From the NCBI GenBank assembly GCA_016713325.1, contig JADJPJ010000043.1, positions 40,149 through 104,148 of the forward strand: 64,000 nucleotides of DNA. Direction: 5' to 3'. Below are positions 42,884 to 52,312 of the stretch, one piece after another. The first letter of the stretch is position 1, and every line of letters begins with the position of its first letter. The notes under the pieces were generated by a model. It made no database searches, was not told where the DNA came from, and saw only the letters and a program-made list of their open reading frames with translations. The DNA comes from Candidatus Flexifilum affinis. GTDB taxonomy: Bacteria; Chloroflexota; Anaerolineae; Aggregatilineales; Phototrophicaceae. The translations under genes were made by a program, and so were the position numbers.

Positions 42884-43393
42884 ATGTCGGAAGAAATGCC
42901 GCAGACGAAGACGGAACTCTTGCTCAAGCTGGAAGACGGTTGGGATACGTTCATGGGCCTGATCCGGCGCATGGACGACGCCGTCCTCACTGGCCCGGCC
43001 GATGATGCGGGCTGGACGATTCGCGATCACATCGCTCATCTGGCGGTTTGGGAAGATGGCATTGGCGCGCTGCTGAACCGCGAGTCGCGGACGGAGCGGA
43101 TGGGCATCGAAGAATCCGCGTGGGCCACCGGTGTGGACCACATCAACGCCGTGATTCAGCAGCGCTACAAGGATGTCCCGCTTGCGAGGGTGCTGGAGAT
43201 GTTCGAGGAGATCCATCACGAGCTGATCGCCGTCCTCCAGACGCTCTCCGACGAGGACTTGCAGCGTCCCTACAACACCTTCGCGCCTGAATCGAAGCGG
43301 GATGACCCGGTGGTGGTGGCCATCGTCGACAACAGCTACGGGCACTACGAGGAACATACCCCGTGGATTCAGGCCATCGCCGCGCGAGCGTGA
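42884..43393 (+). CDS. ClbS/DinB-like four-helix protein
   Basis: 169 residues, closely related to the first half of the preceding tandem protein: GWTIRDHIAHLAVWEDGIGAL, RTERMGIEESAW, YGHYEEHTPWIQAIA. Candidate metal-site residues are the His of DHIAH and the His pair in YGHYEEH. Same strand and orientation as the paralogue; a duplication within the locus is likely. Confidence 0.85.
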   Translation: MSEEMPQTKTELLLKLEDGWDTFMGLIRRMDDAVLTGPADDAGWTIRDHIAHLAVWEDGIGALLNRESRTERMGIEESAWATGVDHINAVIQQRYKDVPLARVLEMFEEIHHELIAVLQTLSDEDLQRPYNTFAPESKRDDPVVVAIVDNSYGHYEEHTPWIQAIAARA

Positions 43394-43612
43394 GCATCAA
43401 TGCCGCGAGGTTCGTAGGGGTACATCGCGATGTGCCCGTATCATCTGCAATCGGTTTGTCACGGGCGTTTCGCGAAACGCCCCTACGGACGGTGGTTGTG
43501 TCCTCCTCGGAGGCGGCGATCTTGTCCAGGACGCGGTATAGTCTGGCTCACCTGAATGGGTCGTAGACTTCGTTTGAACCATGATTTGCCGAGACCAAAA
43601 TAGGGGAAGCCA
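43394..43612. repeat. Two facing GTAGGG palindromes
   Basis: TTCGTAGGGGTACATCGCGATGTGCCC (stem 43418-43437) and the inverted GGGCGTTTCGCGAAACGCCC (43463-43482) followed by CTACGG. The two stems differ, but each is self-complementary. Confidence 0.8.
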
Positions 43613-44821
43613 ATGACTCTGGATGCACGCCTGCGAGACCTGATCGCCCACGCCTATGAGAAGGCCCCGACCATCCGCCGCGTCATGGAGGAGCGGGGGC
43701 TGACCCCGGCGGACGTCCAGTCCGCCGCTGATCTGCCCAAGCTGCCGGTCATGCCCAAGGACCGCCTGGTCGAACTTCAGCAGCAGTTTCCCCCGTTCGG
43801 CGGGCTGCTGACCTGCGACCCGGCCGACCTGCCGCGCATCTACATCTCCCCCGGCCCGATTTACGACCCGCAGCCGCCGAGCGATGATCCGGCGGCGCTG
43901 CTGGCACCCTTTGAGATCGCCGGCTTTGGGCGCGGGGACCGGGTCTTCAACACCTTCATGTATCACCTGACGCCGGCCGGCCTGCTGCTGGACGAGGCGC
44001 TGCGAGCGCTGGGGGCGACGGTCATCCCCACCGGCCCCGGCAACACCGAGTTGCAGATCATGATGATGACCAGCCTGCAGGTGACCGGCTACGTCGGCAC
44101 GCCGAGCTTCCTGGCCATCCTGATCGATAAGGCGACCGAGATGGGACTTCCGAAAGAAGCCTTCACCATCAAGAAGGCGATCTTCTCTGCCGAGCCGTAC
44201 ACCCCGTCGCAGCGCGCCCGCTTCGAAGGCGACTATGGCATGACGACCGTATCGGCCTATGGCACAGCCGACCTGGGACTGTTCGGCTACACCGCCCCCG
44301 GCGTGACCGGCTTCTGCGTGACGCGGGCGGTCTACGTCGAAGTTGTCGACCCGGAGACCGGCCAGCCGGTCGAGCCGGGCACGGCAGGCGAAATTGTGGT
44401 CACCACCTTCAACAGGAACTACCCGCTGATCCGCTTCGGCACGGGCGACCTGGGCGCGCTGGCGCCGGAACCGGATGCCGGCTGTGGCGGCGGACAGCAG
44501 CTCCTCGGCCTGTTCGGGCGCAGCGGCGACGCCATCAAGGTGCGCGGCATGTTTCTGCACCCCAACCAGCTTCTGGCGGTCAAGGGGCGCATCCCGCAGA
44601 TCAAGAATCTGCGCGCGGTCATCACCCGGCCGGACAACAAGGATGTGGTCACCGTACAGGTGGAACTCCTGCCGGAGTATGCCGGGATCGACGTGGACGA
44701 GCCGGTCAAGGCGGTGCTCAATGGTGTGGCCCGCCTGCGCGTCGACGCCGTCGAGGTGGTCGAGGCGGGCGTCATCGACCCGGCGCAGCGGGCGATCGTC
44801 GACGCGCGGAAGTGGGACTGA
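43613..44821 (+). CDS. PaaK-like AMP-binding protein lacking a normal P-loop
   Basis: 402 residues. The framework of phenylacetate-CoA ligases is clear: N-terminal LPVMPKDRL, central VTGYVGTPSFLAILIDKA, SAYGTADLGLFGY, GEIVVTTFNRNYPLIRFGTGDL and the C-terminal domain start GRSGDAIKVRGMFLHP. But where PaaK has the ATP-binding SSGTTGKP, this protein reads RIYISPGPIYDPQPPSDD. Hence activity as a ligase is uncertain; a changed reaction or a binding role is possible. Located just after the Liv cluster. Confidence 0.85.
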   Translation: MTLDARLRDLIAHAYEKAPTIRRVMEERGLTPADVQSAADLPKLPVMPKDRLVELQQQFPPFGGLLTCDPADLPRIYISPGPIYDPQPPSDDPAALLAPFEIAGFGRGDRVFNTFMYHLTPAGLLLDEALRALGATVIPTGPGNTELQIMMMTSLQVTGYVGTPSFLAILIDKATEMGLPKEAFTIKKAIFSAEPYTPSQRARFEGDYGMTTVSAYGTADLGLFGYTAPGVTGFCVTRAVYVEVVDPETGQPVEPGTAGEIVVTTFNRNYPLIRFGTGDLGALAPEPDAGCGGGQQLLGLFGRSGDAIKVRGMFLHPNQLLAVKGRIPQIKNLRAVITRPDNKDVVTVQVELLPEYAGIDVDEPVKAVLNGVARLRVDAVEVVEAGVIDPAQRAIVDARKWD

Positions 44822-44842
44822 TCCATAAGAACGGCATGAGCC

Positions 44843-45898
44843 ATGCCCGAATGCTATCGCAGGGCGGTTGTGACCCGCTTCGGCGGGCCGGAAGTCGTGC
44901 GGCTGGAGACGGCGGCGCTGCCGTCTCCAGCCGCCGGCGAGGTGCGCCTGCGCGTGCTGGCCGCCGGAGTCTCCTTCGCCGACCTGCTGATCCGTGAGGG
45001 CATCCACCCGGAAGCCTGGTTCGACCGGCCGCCTTTCACCCTCGGCTGGGACGTCGTGGGCGTGGTGGACGCGGTCGGCGCCGGCGTGCAGGGCTGGTCG
45101 ACCGGGCAGCGGGCGGCGGCTTTGCCGATCAAGGGTGGCTGCGCCGAAGCGATTTGTCTGCCGGCCTCGGAGCTGGTCGCGGTGCCCGACGGCCTGGATG
45201 CCGCCGAGGCGGTCTGTATGGCCTTCAACTACGCCACCGCCTACCAGATGCTGCACCGCAGCGCCCGTGTCGTGTCCGGCGAGCGCGTCCTGATCCACAG
45301 CGCGTCCGGCGGCATTGGCTCGGCGCTGGTGCAGTTGGGCGCGCTGGCCGGGCTGGAGATGTTCGGGACGGCCTCGACAGCGAAGCACGCTCACGTGCGG
45401 GAGATGGGCTCCACGCCCATCGACTATCGATCGACCGACTTTGTGACCGAGGCGCTGCGGCTGACCGGCGGTCGGGGCGTGGATGTCGTCTTCGACGGGA
45501 TCGGTGGGGCGAATTTGCGCCGATCCTACCGCGCGCTGCGTCCCGGCGGTCGGGTGATCGCCTACGGGCTGACGGCGGCGCTCGGCTATCGCCAGGCGCT
45601 GCCGCTGACGATTGGCCGCTCGCTCGGCGAGTGGCTGATCGCCTTCCTCCCCAACCTGATTCCAGGCGGGCGGCGGGTGCGGCTGTACAGCATCCAGACC
45701 CTGAAGCGCGTGCATCCGGACTGGTATCGCGAGGATGTAACGACTCTGCTGCGACTGCTGGGCGACGGGCGGATCAGGCCGTTGATCGCTGGCCGTTACC
45801 CGCTGGAGGAGATTGTCAGAACGCACGAACGGATGGCTGCCGGAGCGTTTTCCGGCAAGATCGTGCTGGAGATGGCGACCCACAGCAGCAGCGCGTGA
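44843..45898 (+). CDS. MDR-family quinone oxidoreductase-like protein
   Basis: 351 residues, NADPH-dependent medium-chain dehydrogenase/reductase without the structural zinc cysteines: AAGVSFADLLIREG, GWDVVGVVDAVGAGV, and nucleotide-binding HSASGGIGSALVQLGALAG. The C-terminus PLEEIVRTHERMAAGAFSGKIVL is standard. Probably reduces an enone or quinone. Follows the PaaK-like gene by 21 bp and is likely co-transcribed. Confidence 0.88.
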   Translation: MPECYRRAVVTRFGGPEVVRLETAALPSPAAGEVRLRVLAAGVSFADLLIREGIHPEAWFDRPPFTLGWDVVGVVDAVGAGVQGWSTGQRAAALPIKGGCAEAICLPASELVAVPDGLDAAEAVCMAFNYATAYQMLHRSARVVSGERVLIHSASGGIGSALVQLGALAGLEMFGTASTAKHAHVREMGSTPIDYRSTDFVTEALRLTGGRGVDVVFDGIGGANLRRSYRALRPGGRVIAYGLTAALGYRQALPLTIGRSLGEWLIAFLPNLIPGGRRVRLYSIQTLKRVHPDWYREDVTTLLRLLGDGRIRPLIAGRYPLEEIVRTHERMAAGAFSGKIVLEMATHSSSA

Positions 45899-45929
45899 AT
45901 CAGTCGCGTGGGCGGTTCTCGCGACGGCC

Positions 45930-47786
45930 CTACGCCGAGCGGGTGGTGGTCGAGGTGGCCCCTGGGACGCCGAAACCATCGCGGACACCGGCCTCCGCCA
46001 GCGGCAGGCGCACGCGAAAGACACTGCCGCGCTCGCTGCTGCTCTCGACCTGAATGACGCCGCCGTGGCCGTGGACGATCCGCTGGGCAATGGCCAACCC
46101 CAATCCCATCCCGCCCATGCCCAGCGATCGCGCTTTGTCGGCACGGTAGAAGCGCTCGAAGATGTGCGGCAGATCGTCGGCGCTGATGCCGATCCCTGTA
46201 TCGTGAACCTCAAGAATGGCGTGGCGATCGTCTTTGTTGGCGCGGATGCAGACGGCGCCGCCGCTCGGCGTATAGGCGATGGCGTTGCGGACCAGATGGC
46301 CGACGACATGCTGAAACTGGAACGCGTCGAGCGCGGCGGTCAGGGGTTCGGGATGGGGTGCAGCCGTCAAGGCGATCCCCTTCTCCTGCGCCTGTGCGGC
46401 ATACGACGGCAGAAGCGACTCGATCAGGGTATTCAGATCGCTCGGATGCAGTTGGATCGCGTCCTCCTGATCCAGCCTCGCCAGTTGCAGCATCGACTCG
46501 ATCAGGTTGTGCAGCCGTTCCGCGCCCTGGTCGATGTTGTCGCCCTTTTCGCGCAGCGCACGGATATTCGAGACCAGATCGGCCGGCGCTTGCTCCGCCA
46601 GATGATCGAGGTATTTATGCAGCAGGTAAGCCGAAGCCCGGATCTGGGTAATCGGCGTCTTGAGATCGTGCGAGACATCCTGGATGAAGGATTGGAGGAT
46701 CTGCACCTGGATGCGCTGCATCTCAAGCTGAACCGCCTGTTCTTCAGCGCGGCGGCTGTCGGTAATGTCCCGCATGACCACAACGCGCCCGGCAAGCCAT
46801 CCGGCCCGGTTGCGCAGCGGCGAGATGCGCACGTCCAAGGTCCGACTGAGGTCCTCCACCTGGATCGTGACCGTTTCACTGGCGTCATTCCGACTGCACA
46901 GGTCGGCCATGGTCGCCGGCAGGGACACAAACGCCTGGCGATAGTTCATGCCAAGCAGGTGTTGAGCCGGCTTTCCGATCAGCAGCGCCGCCGCGGGATT
47001 GACCTCGGCGATGCGATCTTCCTGGTCAAGGATGATCACCGCATCGCGAATGCTGTTGAAGATCGCGTCATGCGCGATCGGCACGATGTCGAGCAGTCGA
47101 TGACGGGTGAGCGCCCAGCTCATCGGCACCGTGGCGATGAGCAGTGCGAGCTGGTAGGTGTCCAGGTACGGAAACGGATTGGCGCCGGAGATGTCGACAA
47201 AGGTGGCGGTCACGGCAGGACCATGGCCAGCAGGACAGAAGATGTACTGCCGGCGAAGCTCGCGCGGCGCCTTTCTCACGGCGTGAATCAGCAGGCCGAC
47301 GACGCTGATCTGCATCGTCAGATAGGTCAGCAGCCCCAGCAGAAAAATCGTACTGGGGATGAGTTCTACATCCAGATAGTAAAGCCCATCGATTTCGATT
47401 CGGCCGACAGCGTGCAGGTACTGATGGTGCAGGCTGTCAGTCCAGACGAACGCGATATATGCCACGGGGATTGCCAGCAGCAGCAGTTGGTTGCGCCGTG
47501 TGAGGAGATGCTCATGGCCGGTGTAGGCCAGGATGAACATCAGCGCAAATGGCGACGAGAGGATGCCGAAGGCAAACGACAGGGTGCTGAAGAAGTGGAT
47601 CGTGCCGACATCAACCGCCGAGAGTTCGAGACCGTAGAAGAACGCGAACAGCAGCAGGCAGCCGGTAAAACGCATGTACCCGTTGGTCGCTGGCCGTTGG
47701 CGCCATTTCCAGGCGGTGATCAGATAGCCGCTGAGGAGTCCGCAGAGTCCGAGAATGGGTAGGGTGTAAAGGTTGAACTGCCACAT
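45930..47786 (-). CDS. Membrane sensor histidine kinase (7TM-PAS-HisKA-HATPase)
   Basis: 618 residues. About seven hydrophobic helices in the first 230 residues, without a large periplasmic loop, matching the histidine-kinase N-terminal 7TM region. Then a PAS domain (DAIFNSIRDAVIILDQEDRI), HisKA with phospho-acceptor His in VSHDLKTPITQIRAS, and the ATPase with N box (HLVRNAIAYTPSGG), G1 (DTGIGISADDL) and F/G2 (FERFYRADKARSLGMGGMGL). No response regulator gene is adjacent, so it is an orphan kinase. Confidence 0.92.
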   Translation of the reverse strand: MWQFNLYTLPILGLCGLLSGYLITAWKWRQRPATNGYMRFTGCLLLFAFFYGLELSAVDVGTIHFFSTLSFAFGILSSPFALMFILAYTGHEHLLTRRNQLLLLAIPVAYIAFVWTDSLHHQYLHAVGRIEIDGLYYLDVELIPSTIFLLGLLTYLTMQISVVGLLIHAVRKAPRELRRQYIFCPAGHGPAVTATFVDISGANPFPYLDTYQLALLIATVPMSWALTRHRLLDIVPIAHDAIFNSIRDAVIILDQEDRIAEVNPAAALLIGKPAQHLLGMNYRQAFVSLPATMADLCSRNDASETVTIQVEDLSRTLDVRISPLRNRAGWLAGRVVVMRDITDSRRAEEQAVQLEMQRIQVQILQSFIQDVSHDLKTPITQIRASAYLLHKYLDHLAEQAPADLVSNIRALREKGDNIDQGAERLHNLIESMLQLARLDQEDAIQLHPSDLNTLIESLLPSYAAQAQEKGIALTAAPHPEPLTAALDAFQFQHVVGHLVRNAIAYTPSGGAVCIRANKDDRHAILEVHDTGIGISADDLPHIFERFYRADKARSLGMGGMGLGLAIAQRIVHGHGGVIQVESSSERGSVFRVRLPLAEAGVRDGFGVPGATSTTTRSA

Positions 47787-47994
47787 CGTCGAAGGTTTTT
47801 TGTTGAGGCAGATACGGTTGATCGAACACTACCAGAGATCTTAACATGCGACTCGCTGGTCGATGCGTAAGGATAGGGGCTCTGCGGGTGTATTCGGATC
47901 AGGGGCGGCAGAACTCAGGCGGGACGACACCTGATCCCCTAGAGGGGTGACCCTGCCCGCCCTCATTTTCGAATGCACCCGCTGTCTACCTTGG

Positions 47995-48023
47995 TTGACA
48001 TTCGTTTGAAATCGTTATACTCT
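47995..48023 (+). promoter_or_regulatory. Promoter upstream of the DMT transporter
   Basis: Perfect -35 TTGACA; -10 TACTCT at 17-bp spacing (TATACT at 15 bp is an alternative). Confidence 0.6.
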
Positions 48024-48063
48024 ATCCCATAGTTAAGTATGACTTCTATAAAGCGTCTGACCG

Positions 48064-48094
48064 GCACAGGGGCGGCTCATCACCGCCCCTGTGC
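48064..48094 (+). terminator. 12-bp leader hairpin, possible attenuator
   Basis: GCACAGGGGCGG (48064-48075) and CCGCCCCTGTGC (48083-48094) pair perfectly around a 7-nt loop, followed by TGTTATGTTGTT. It lies about 40 nt after the predicted start of transcription and 66 bp before the GTG start, so it could attenuate the DMT gene or end a short RNA. Confidence 0.5.
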
Positions 48095-48160
48095 TGTTAT
48101 GTTGTTCGTCATCAACTGACGCCGCGCCGTTCCCATGCGGCCGGTGGGGAGCGCAAGAAC

Positions 48161-49108
48161 GTGGCGAAGTGGGCAGCCTTCTGGGCGGTCGGGTTGATCT
48201 GGGGGTCATCGTTTCTCCTGATCAGCGTTGCGGTCAAAGAACTCACACCCTTTCAGGTTGTCTTCATCCGCACGGGCATCGCCGCCCTCGGCCTCAACGT
48301 CGTCCTCGCCTTCCGGGGCATGCACCTGCCGTTCAAGCTCCGCGATCTGCTGCCGCTGATCGTCATCGGCATCGGCAACACCTCACTGCCCTTCGCGCTC
48401 ATCTCCTGGGGCGAGAAGAGCATCCCCAGCAGTCTGGCCGGCGTTCTGCAATCCACCGCCGTCTTCTTCACCATGATCGTCGCCCATTTCGCCATGAACG
48501 ACGAGAGGATCAGCCTGCAAAAGATCGCCGGCATCACGCTCGGCTTCGTCGGCGTGTCGATCCTGGCCACCCGCTCGGTGGCCGAAGAGGGGCAGATCAC
48601 GCCGGAATTCGTCGGCGCGCTGGCCGTGGTCGGCGCGTCGCTGTGCTACGCCATCTTCACCGTCTACAGCCGCCAGCAGATCAAGGACCGCTTCCCGCCG
48701 ATCATGGTCTCGGCCGGCGCGATGACCTTCGCGGCGCTGTCGTCCGGCATCGCCATCGTGGTCTCACCGCTGCTGGGCGGGCCGGTCGCCACGGATCTGG
48801 CGACCCTCTCTCGCGATGCGCTGGGCGCCATCCTGCTGCTCGGCGGGCTGAACACCTTCGTCGCCTATCTGATGTACTACTGGATGGTGCGCGAACTGGG
48901 CGCGGCGCGGTCCAGCATGGTGACCTATATCACCCCGGTGGTGAGCGTGGTGTTGGGCGCGCTGATCCTGAGCGAGCCCATCGACGGCCGTCTGATCTTC
49001 GGCGCGGCACTGATTTTCTCCGGTATTGCCGTGGTCAATCTGCGGGCCTTCCGATGGATCAATCAGGTGGCGCGCACGGGGACCGCAGGGAGGACGGGCG
49101 TCACTTAA
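48161..49108 (+). CDS. EamA/DMT-superfamily transporter
   Basis: 315 residues with a GTG start at 48161 (GGGGAG about 9 bases upstream). Ten predicted helices in two EamA repeats: AAFWAVGLIWGSSFLLISVA at the start and GALAVVGASLCYAIFTVYS opening the second. DMT permeases export amino acids or metabolites; the substrate is unknown. Confidence 0.9.
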   Translation: MAKWAAFWAVGLIWGSSFLLISVAVKELTPFQVVFIRTGIAALGLNVVLAFRGMHLPFKLRDLLPLIVIGIGNTSLPFALISWGEKSIPSSLAGVLQSTAVFFTMIVAHFAMNDERISLQKIAGITLGFVGVSILATRSVAEEGQITPEFVGALAVVGASLCYAIFTVYSRQQIKDRFPPIMVSAGAMTFAALSSGIAIVVSPLLGGPVATDLATLSRDALGAILLLGGLNTFVAYLMYYWMVRELGAARSSMVTYITPVVSVVLGALILSEPIDGRLIFGAALIFSGIAVVNLRAFRWINQVARTGTAGRTGVT

Positions 49109-49136
49109 GATCGGGCGGATCGTCACCTGTCATTTG

Positions 49137-49165
49137 TTGACAGTCGCTTAAACTTGCGATAAAGT
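49137..49165 (+). promoter_or_regulatory. Promoter of leader RNA / SWIM gene
   Basis: TTGACA (49137-49142), 17-bp spacer, TAAAGT (49160-49165). Confidence 0.6.
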
Positions 49166-49171
49166 AACCTT

Positions 49172-49280
49172 ATGAAGCGACTGAACTTGTGGCGAAAGAT
49201 GCCCATCAAAGCAAGCTCCCGAAAGTCTGGTCCAACGAATTAAAAGCGCGTGGTGTCGCCCTGGCACCGCGCGCTTTTTG
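49172..49280 (+). ncRNA. Candidate small RNA or terminating 5' leader
   Basis: From the predicted start near 49172 to the T-run at about 49279. It ends in an intrinsic terminator: AAAAGCGCGTGGTG paired with CACCGCGCGCTTTT (49242-49255 / 49265-49278, one G-U) followed by Ts. The coding gene starts 52 bp further on. This is either an independent RNA of about 105 nt or an attenuated leader of the SWIM gene. No known riboswitch core was recognised. Confidence 0.45.
49242..49280 (+). terminator. Intrinsic terminator upstream of the SWIM gene
   Basis: A-rich, GC-rich stem and T-rich 3' side as described for the candidate RNA; AAAAGCGCG at the 5' side and CGCGCTTTTT at the 3' side. Confidence 0.7.
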
Positions 49281-49331
49281 GTTTATGACAGGGTTGTTTT
49301 CCGGTAACCGTTAAAAAGGAGACGCAACCTC

Positions 49332-49826
49332 ATGGATTACGGCATGATCGGCAAGATCGAAAAAGCGAAATGGTATGCGGCGCACCCCGAACGCGCGACC
49401 TTCCAGAGTTTTTCCCTCGAATTCAAAGGCGACAACAATAGCTACACCGTCTGTCTGAGCCCGGATGGCTGGGACTGCTCGTGCCCTGGGTTCAAATCCC
49501 ACGGCATTTGCCCGCACATCATGGCCATGGAAAAACTGCTGAAGCCGATGCTCAAGCGCCAGCCGCTGCCCTACGCGCCCGGTCAGAACGTCGTCAGCGA
49601 TGTCGAGAAGGCAAAGCACTACTCTGAAGAAACTGACCGCATTCGATTCCTGTCGTTCGATGTCACGTTCCACGGCGACAACAGCGACCACAACACGTCG
49701 CTGAGCGACACTCAGTGGAACTGCGACTGCTCGTTCTTCCATAGCCGGCACGTGTGTGGACACAGTATGGCAATGGAGCGCATCCTGAAAGGGATGCTGA
49801 CCGTGCCCATGACTGTCGAGCCCTGA
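49332..49826 (+). CDS. Small protein with two SWIM zinc fingers
   Basis: 164 residues. Two copies of a CxCx(n)CxH zinc motif: DCSCPGFKSHGICPHIMAME (about 48-67) and NCDCSFFHSRHVCGHSMAME (about 130-149), each preceded by a similar beta-rich stretch (FSLEFKGDNNSYTVCLS and FDVTFHGDNSDHNTSLS). It is thus an internal duplication of one about 75-residue unit made of little else than the SWIM finger. SWIM domains bind DNA or proteins, often in recombination or helicase factors; here there is no enzymatic domain. Confidence 0.85.
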   Translation: MDYGMIGKIEKAKWYAAHPERATFQSFSLEFKGDNNSYTVCLSPDGWDCSCPGFKSHGICPHIMAMEKLLKPMLKRQPLPYAPGQNVVSDVEKAKHYSEETDRIRFLSFDVTFHGDNSDHNTSLSDTQWNCDCSFFHSRHVCGHSMAMERILKGMLTVPMTVEP

Positions 49827-49856
49827 GGCGGATTTCGCCCAGCATCACCGAAAAAG

Positions 49857-49897
49857 CGGAGCGGCCCGCCATCAGTGCGGGTCGTCTCTTGTTTTTT
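49857..49897 (+). terminator. Terminator after the SWIM gene
   Basis: GCGGCCCGC (49861-49869) pairs with GCGGGTCGT (49877-49885, with G-U pairs), followed by CTCTTGTTTTTTG. Confidence 0.7.
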
Positions 49898-50136
49898 GAC
49901 CCCGATCTGCGTTATCTTCCCCGGCAGACATGCCATTGAACGAGGGTGGCTGGCAGACCCGACGGGATGCTGAACCCGAAGCGCGCCATTTGTGTACCAT
50001 TCACGAGACAACGCGCTGTAACGCTGTAATGTTGAGACTTGCGCGACTTCACAGGTAGGGCATAATCAAAGACATTACGGAATATGACGTTTCTTTCCGT
50101 CATGCCAGCCACAAAAATGACTAGGAGGAAGTACCG
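49898..50136. other. Upstream region of oppD
   Basis: Completes the 310-bp gap 49827-50136. A weak promoter, TTGCGC (50039-50044), 16 bp, CATAAT (50061-50066), and the ribosome site AGGAGG (50123-50128). Its 8-base distance selects the TTG at 50137 as start instead of the ATG at 50149. Confidence 0.5.
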
Positions 50137-51159
<1,023 letters not shown>

Positions 51160-51162
51160 ACC

Positions 51163-52197
51163 ATGACCTCGCCCGCTCCCGCTGCCCAGAAACGCGGCAC
51201 CGGCACCGTCCCGCGCGAAGCGCTGGTGAAGGTGCGCGGACTCAAAAAGTATTTCCCGATCACCGCCGGCTTGATCATCCAGCGCCAGGTGGGCGCGGTG
51301 AAGGCCGTCGATGAGGTGAGTTTTGACGTCTACAAGGGCGAGACGCTCGGCCTGGTAGGCGAGTCCGGCTGCGGCAAGAGCACCACCGGCCGCACCGTCC
51401 TGCAGTTGTACCGCCCGACCGCCGGTTCCGTCGTCTTCGAAGGCGACGAGCTGACGACGATGAGCGACAACCAGCTTCGCGAGAAGCGCCAGCGCATGCA
51501 GATGATCTTCCAGGATCCGTATGCATCGCTGAACCCGCGTATGTCGGTCGGCAACATTGTCAGCGAACCGCTGCGCATCCACAAAGTGATGTCGAACAAG
51601 AAAGAACAGCAGGAGTACGTCGAGCAGCTTCTGGTGAAGGTGGGTCTGAACCCCTACTTCATCAACCGCTACCCGCACGAATTCTCCGGCGGTCAGCGTC
51701 AGCGCATCGGCATCGCCCGCGCGCTGGCCCTGCGCCCAAGCTTCATCGTCGCCGACGAGCCGATCTCCGCGCTCGACGTGTCGATCCAGGCGCAGGTGGT
51801 CAACCTTCTGGAAGAACTCCAGGATGAGCTGAACCTGACCTATCTGTTCATTGCCCACGATCTGAGCATGGTGCGGCACATCTGCGACCGTGTGGCGGTC
51901 ATGTACCTGGGCAAGATCGTCGAGCTTGGCCCGGTCGATCAGGTATACGACAACCCGCTGCACCCCTACACGCAGGCGCTGCTGTCCGCCGTGCCGGTGC
52001 CGGACCCGCTCAAGGAAAAGGATCGCCAGCGCGTCATTCTGACCGGCGATGTGCCCAGCCCGGCGCGCCCGCCGATCGGCTGCAACTTCAACACGCGCTG
52101 CCCGGTGGCGCTCAAGGGCGTGTGCTACGAAGATCCCGATCCCGCTCTGGTCGAGCTGGAGCCGGGGCACTGGGTGGCCTGCCACCGCGCGGTGTAA
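51163..52197 (+). CDS. Oligopeptide/dipeptide ABC ATPase (OppF/DppF-like)
   Basis: 344 residues, 3 bp after the OppD-like gene. Walker [10 protein letters not shown], signature [15 protein letters not shown], Walker [14 protein letters not shown]-loop [10 protein letters not shown]-terminal [16 protein letters not shown]. Forms the ATPase heterodimer of a peptide importer with OppD. Confidence 0.93.
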   Translation: MTSPAPAAQKRGTGTVPREALVKVRGLKKYFPITAGLIIQRQVGAVKAVDEVSFDVYKGETLGLVGESGCGKSTTGRTVLQLYRPTAGSVVFEGDELTTMSDNQLREKRQRMQMIFQDPYASLNPRMSVGNIVSEPLRIHKVMSNKKEQQEYVEQLLVKVGLNPYFINRYPHEFSGGQRQRIGIARALALRPSFIVADEPISALDVSIQAQVVNLLEELQDELNLTYLFIAHDLSMVRHICDRVAVMYLGKIVELGPVDQVYDNPLHPYTQALLSAVPVPDPLKEKDRQRVILTGDVPSPARPPIGCNFNTRCPVALKGVCYEDPDPALVELEPGHWVACHRAV

Positions 52198-52220
52198 GCG
52201 ACTTCTCAATTCCAAAGAAT

Positions 52221-52259
52221 AAAACCGGCTATCGCTGATGCAGCGATGGCCGGTTTTTT
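52221..52259 (+). terminator. Strong intrinsic terminator of the oppDF pair
   Basis: A 16-bp stem (AAAACCGGCTATCGCT with AGCGATGGCCGGTTTT, one G-U) and a 5-nt loop, followed by a T-run. 24 bp after the oppF-like stop. Confidence 0.9.
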
Positions 52260-52312
52260 GTTGGTGGTCAGGCAGTCTGACGACGGGTCTGCTGACGAAA
52301 GTGCCGGTCCCT

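Larger units (their letters stand above)
47787..48160. other. Intergenic region with promoter and leader hairpin for the DMT gene
   Basis: 374 bp between divergent genes. Nothing distinct up to about 47980. Then TTGACA (47995-48000) with TACTCT 17 bp on (48018-48023), or TATACT at 15 bp, and a strong hairpin at 48064-48094 in the untranslated leader. Confidence 0.65.

Noticed and set aside
43397..46309. 970-codon open frame on the minus strand
   Set aside because: It spans the PaaK-like and MDR genes in antisense and part of the histidine kinase in another frame; low-complexity shadow frame.
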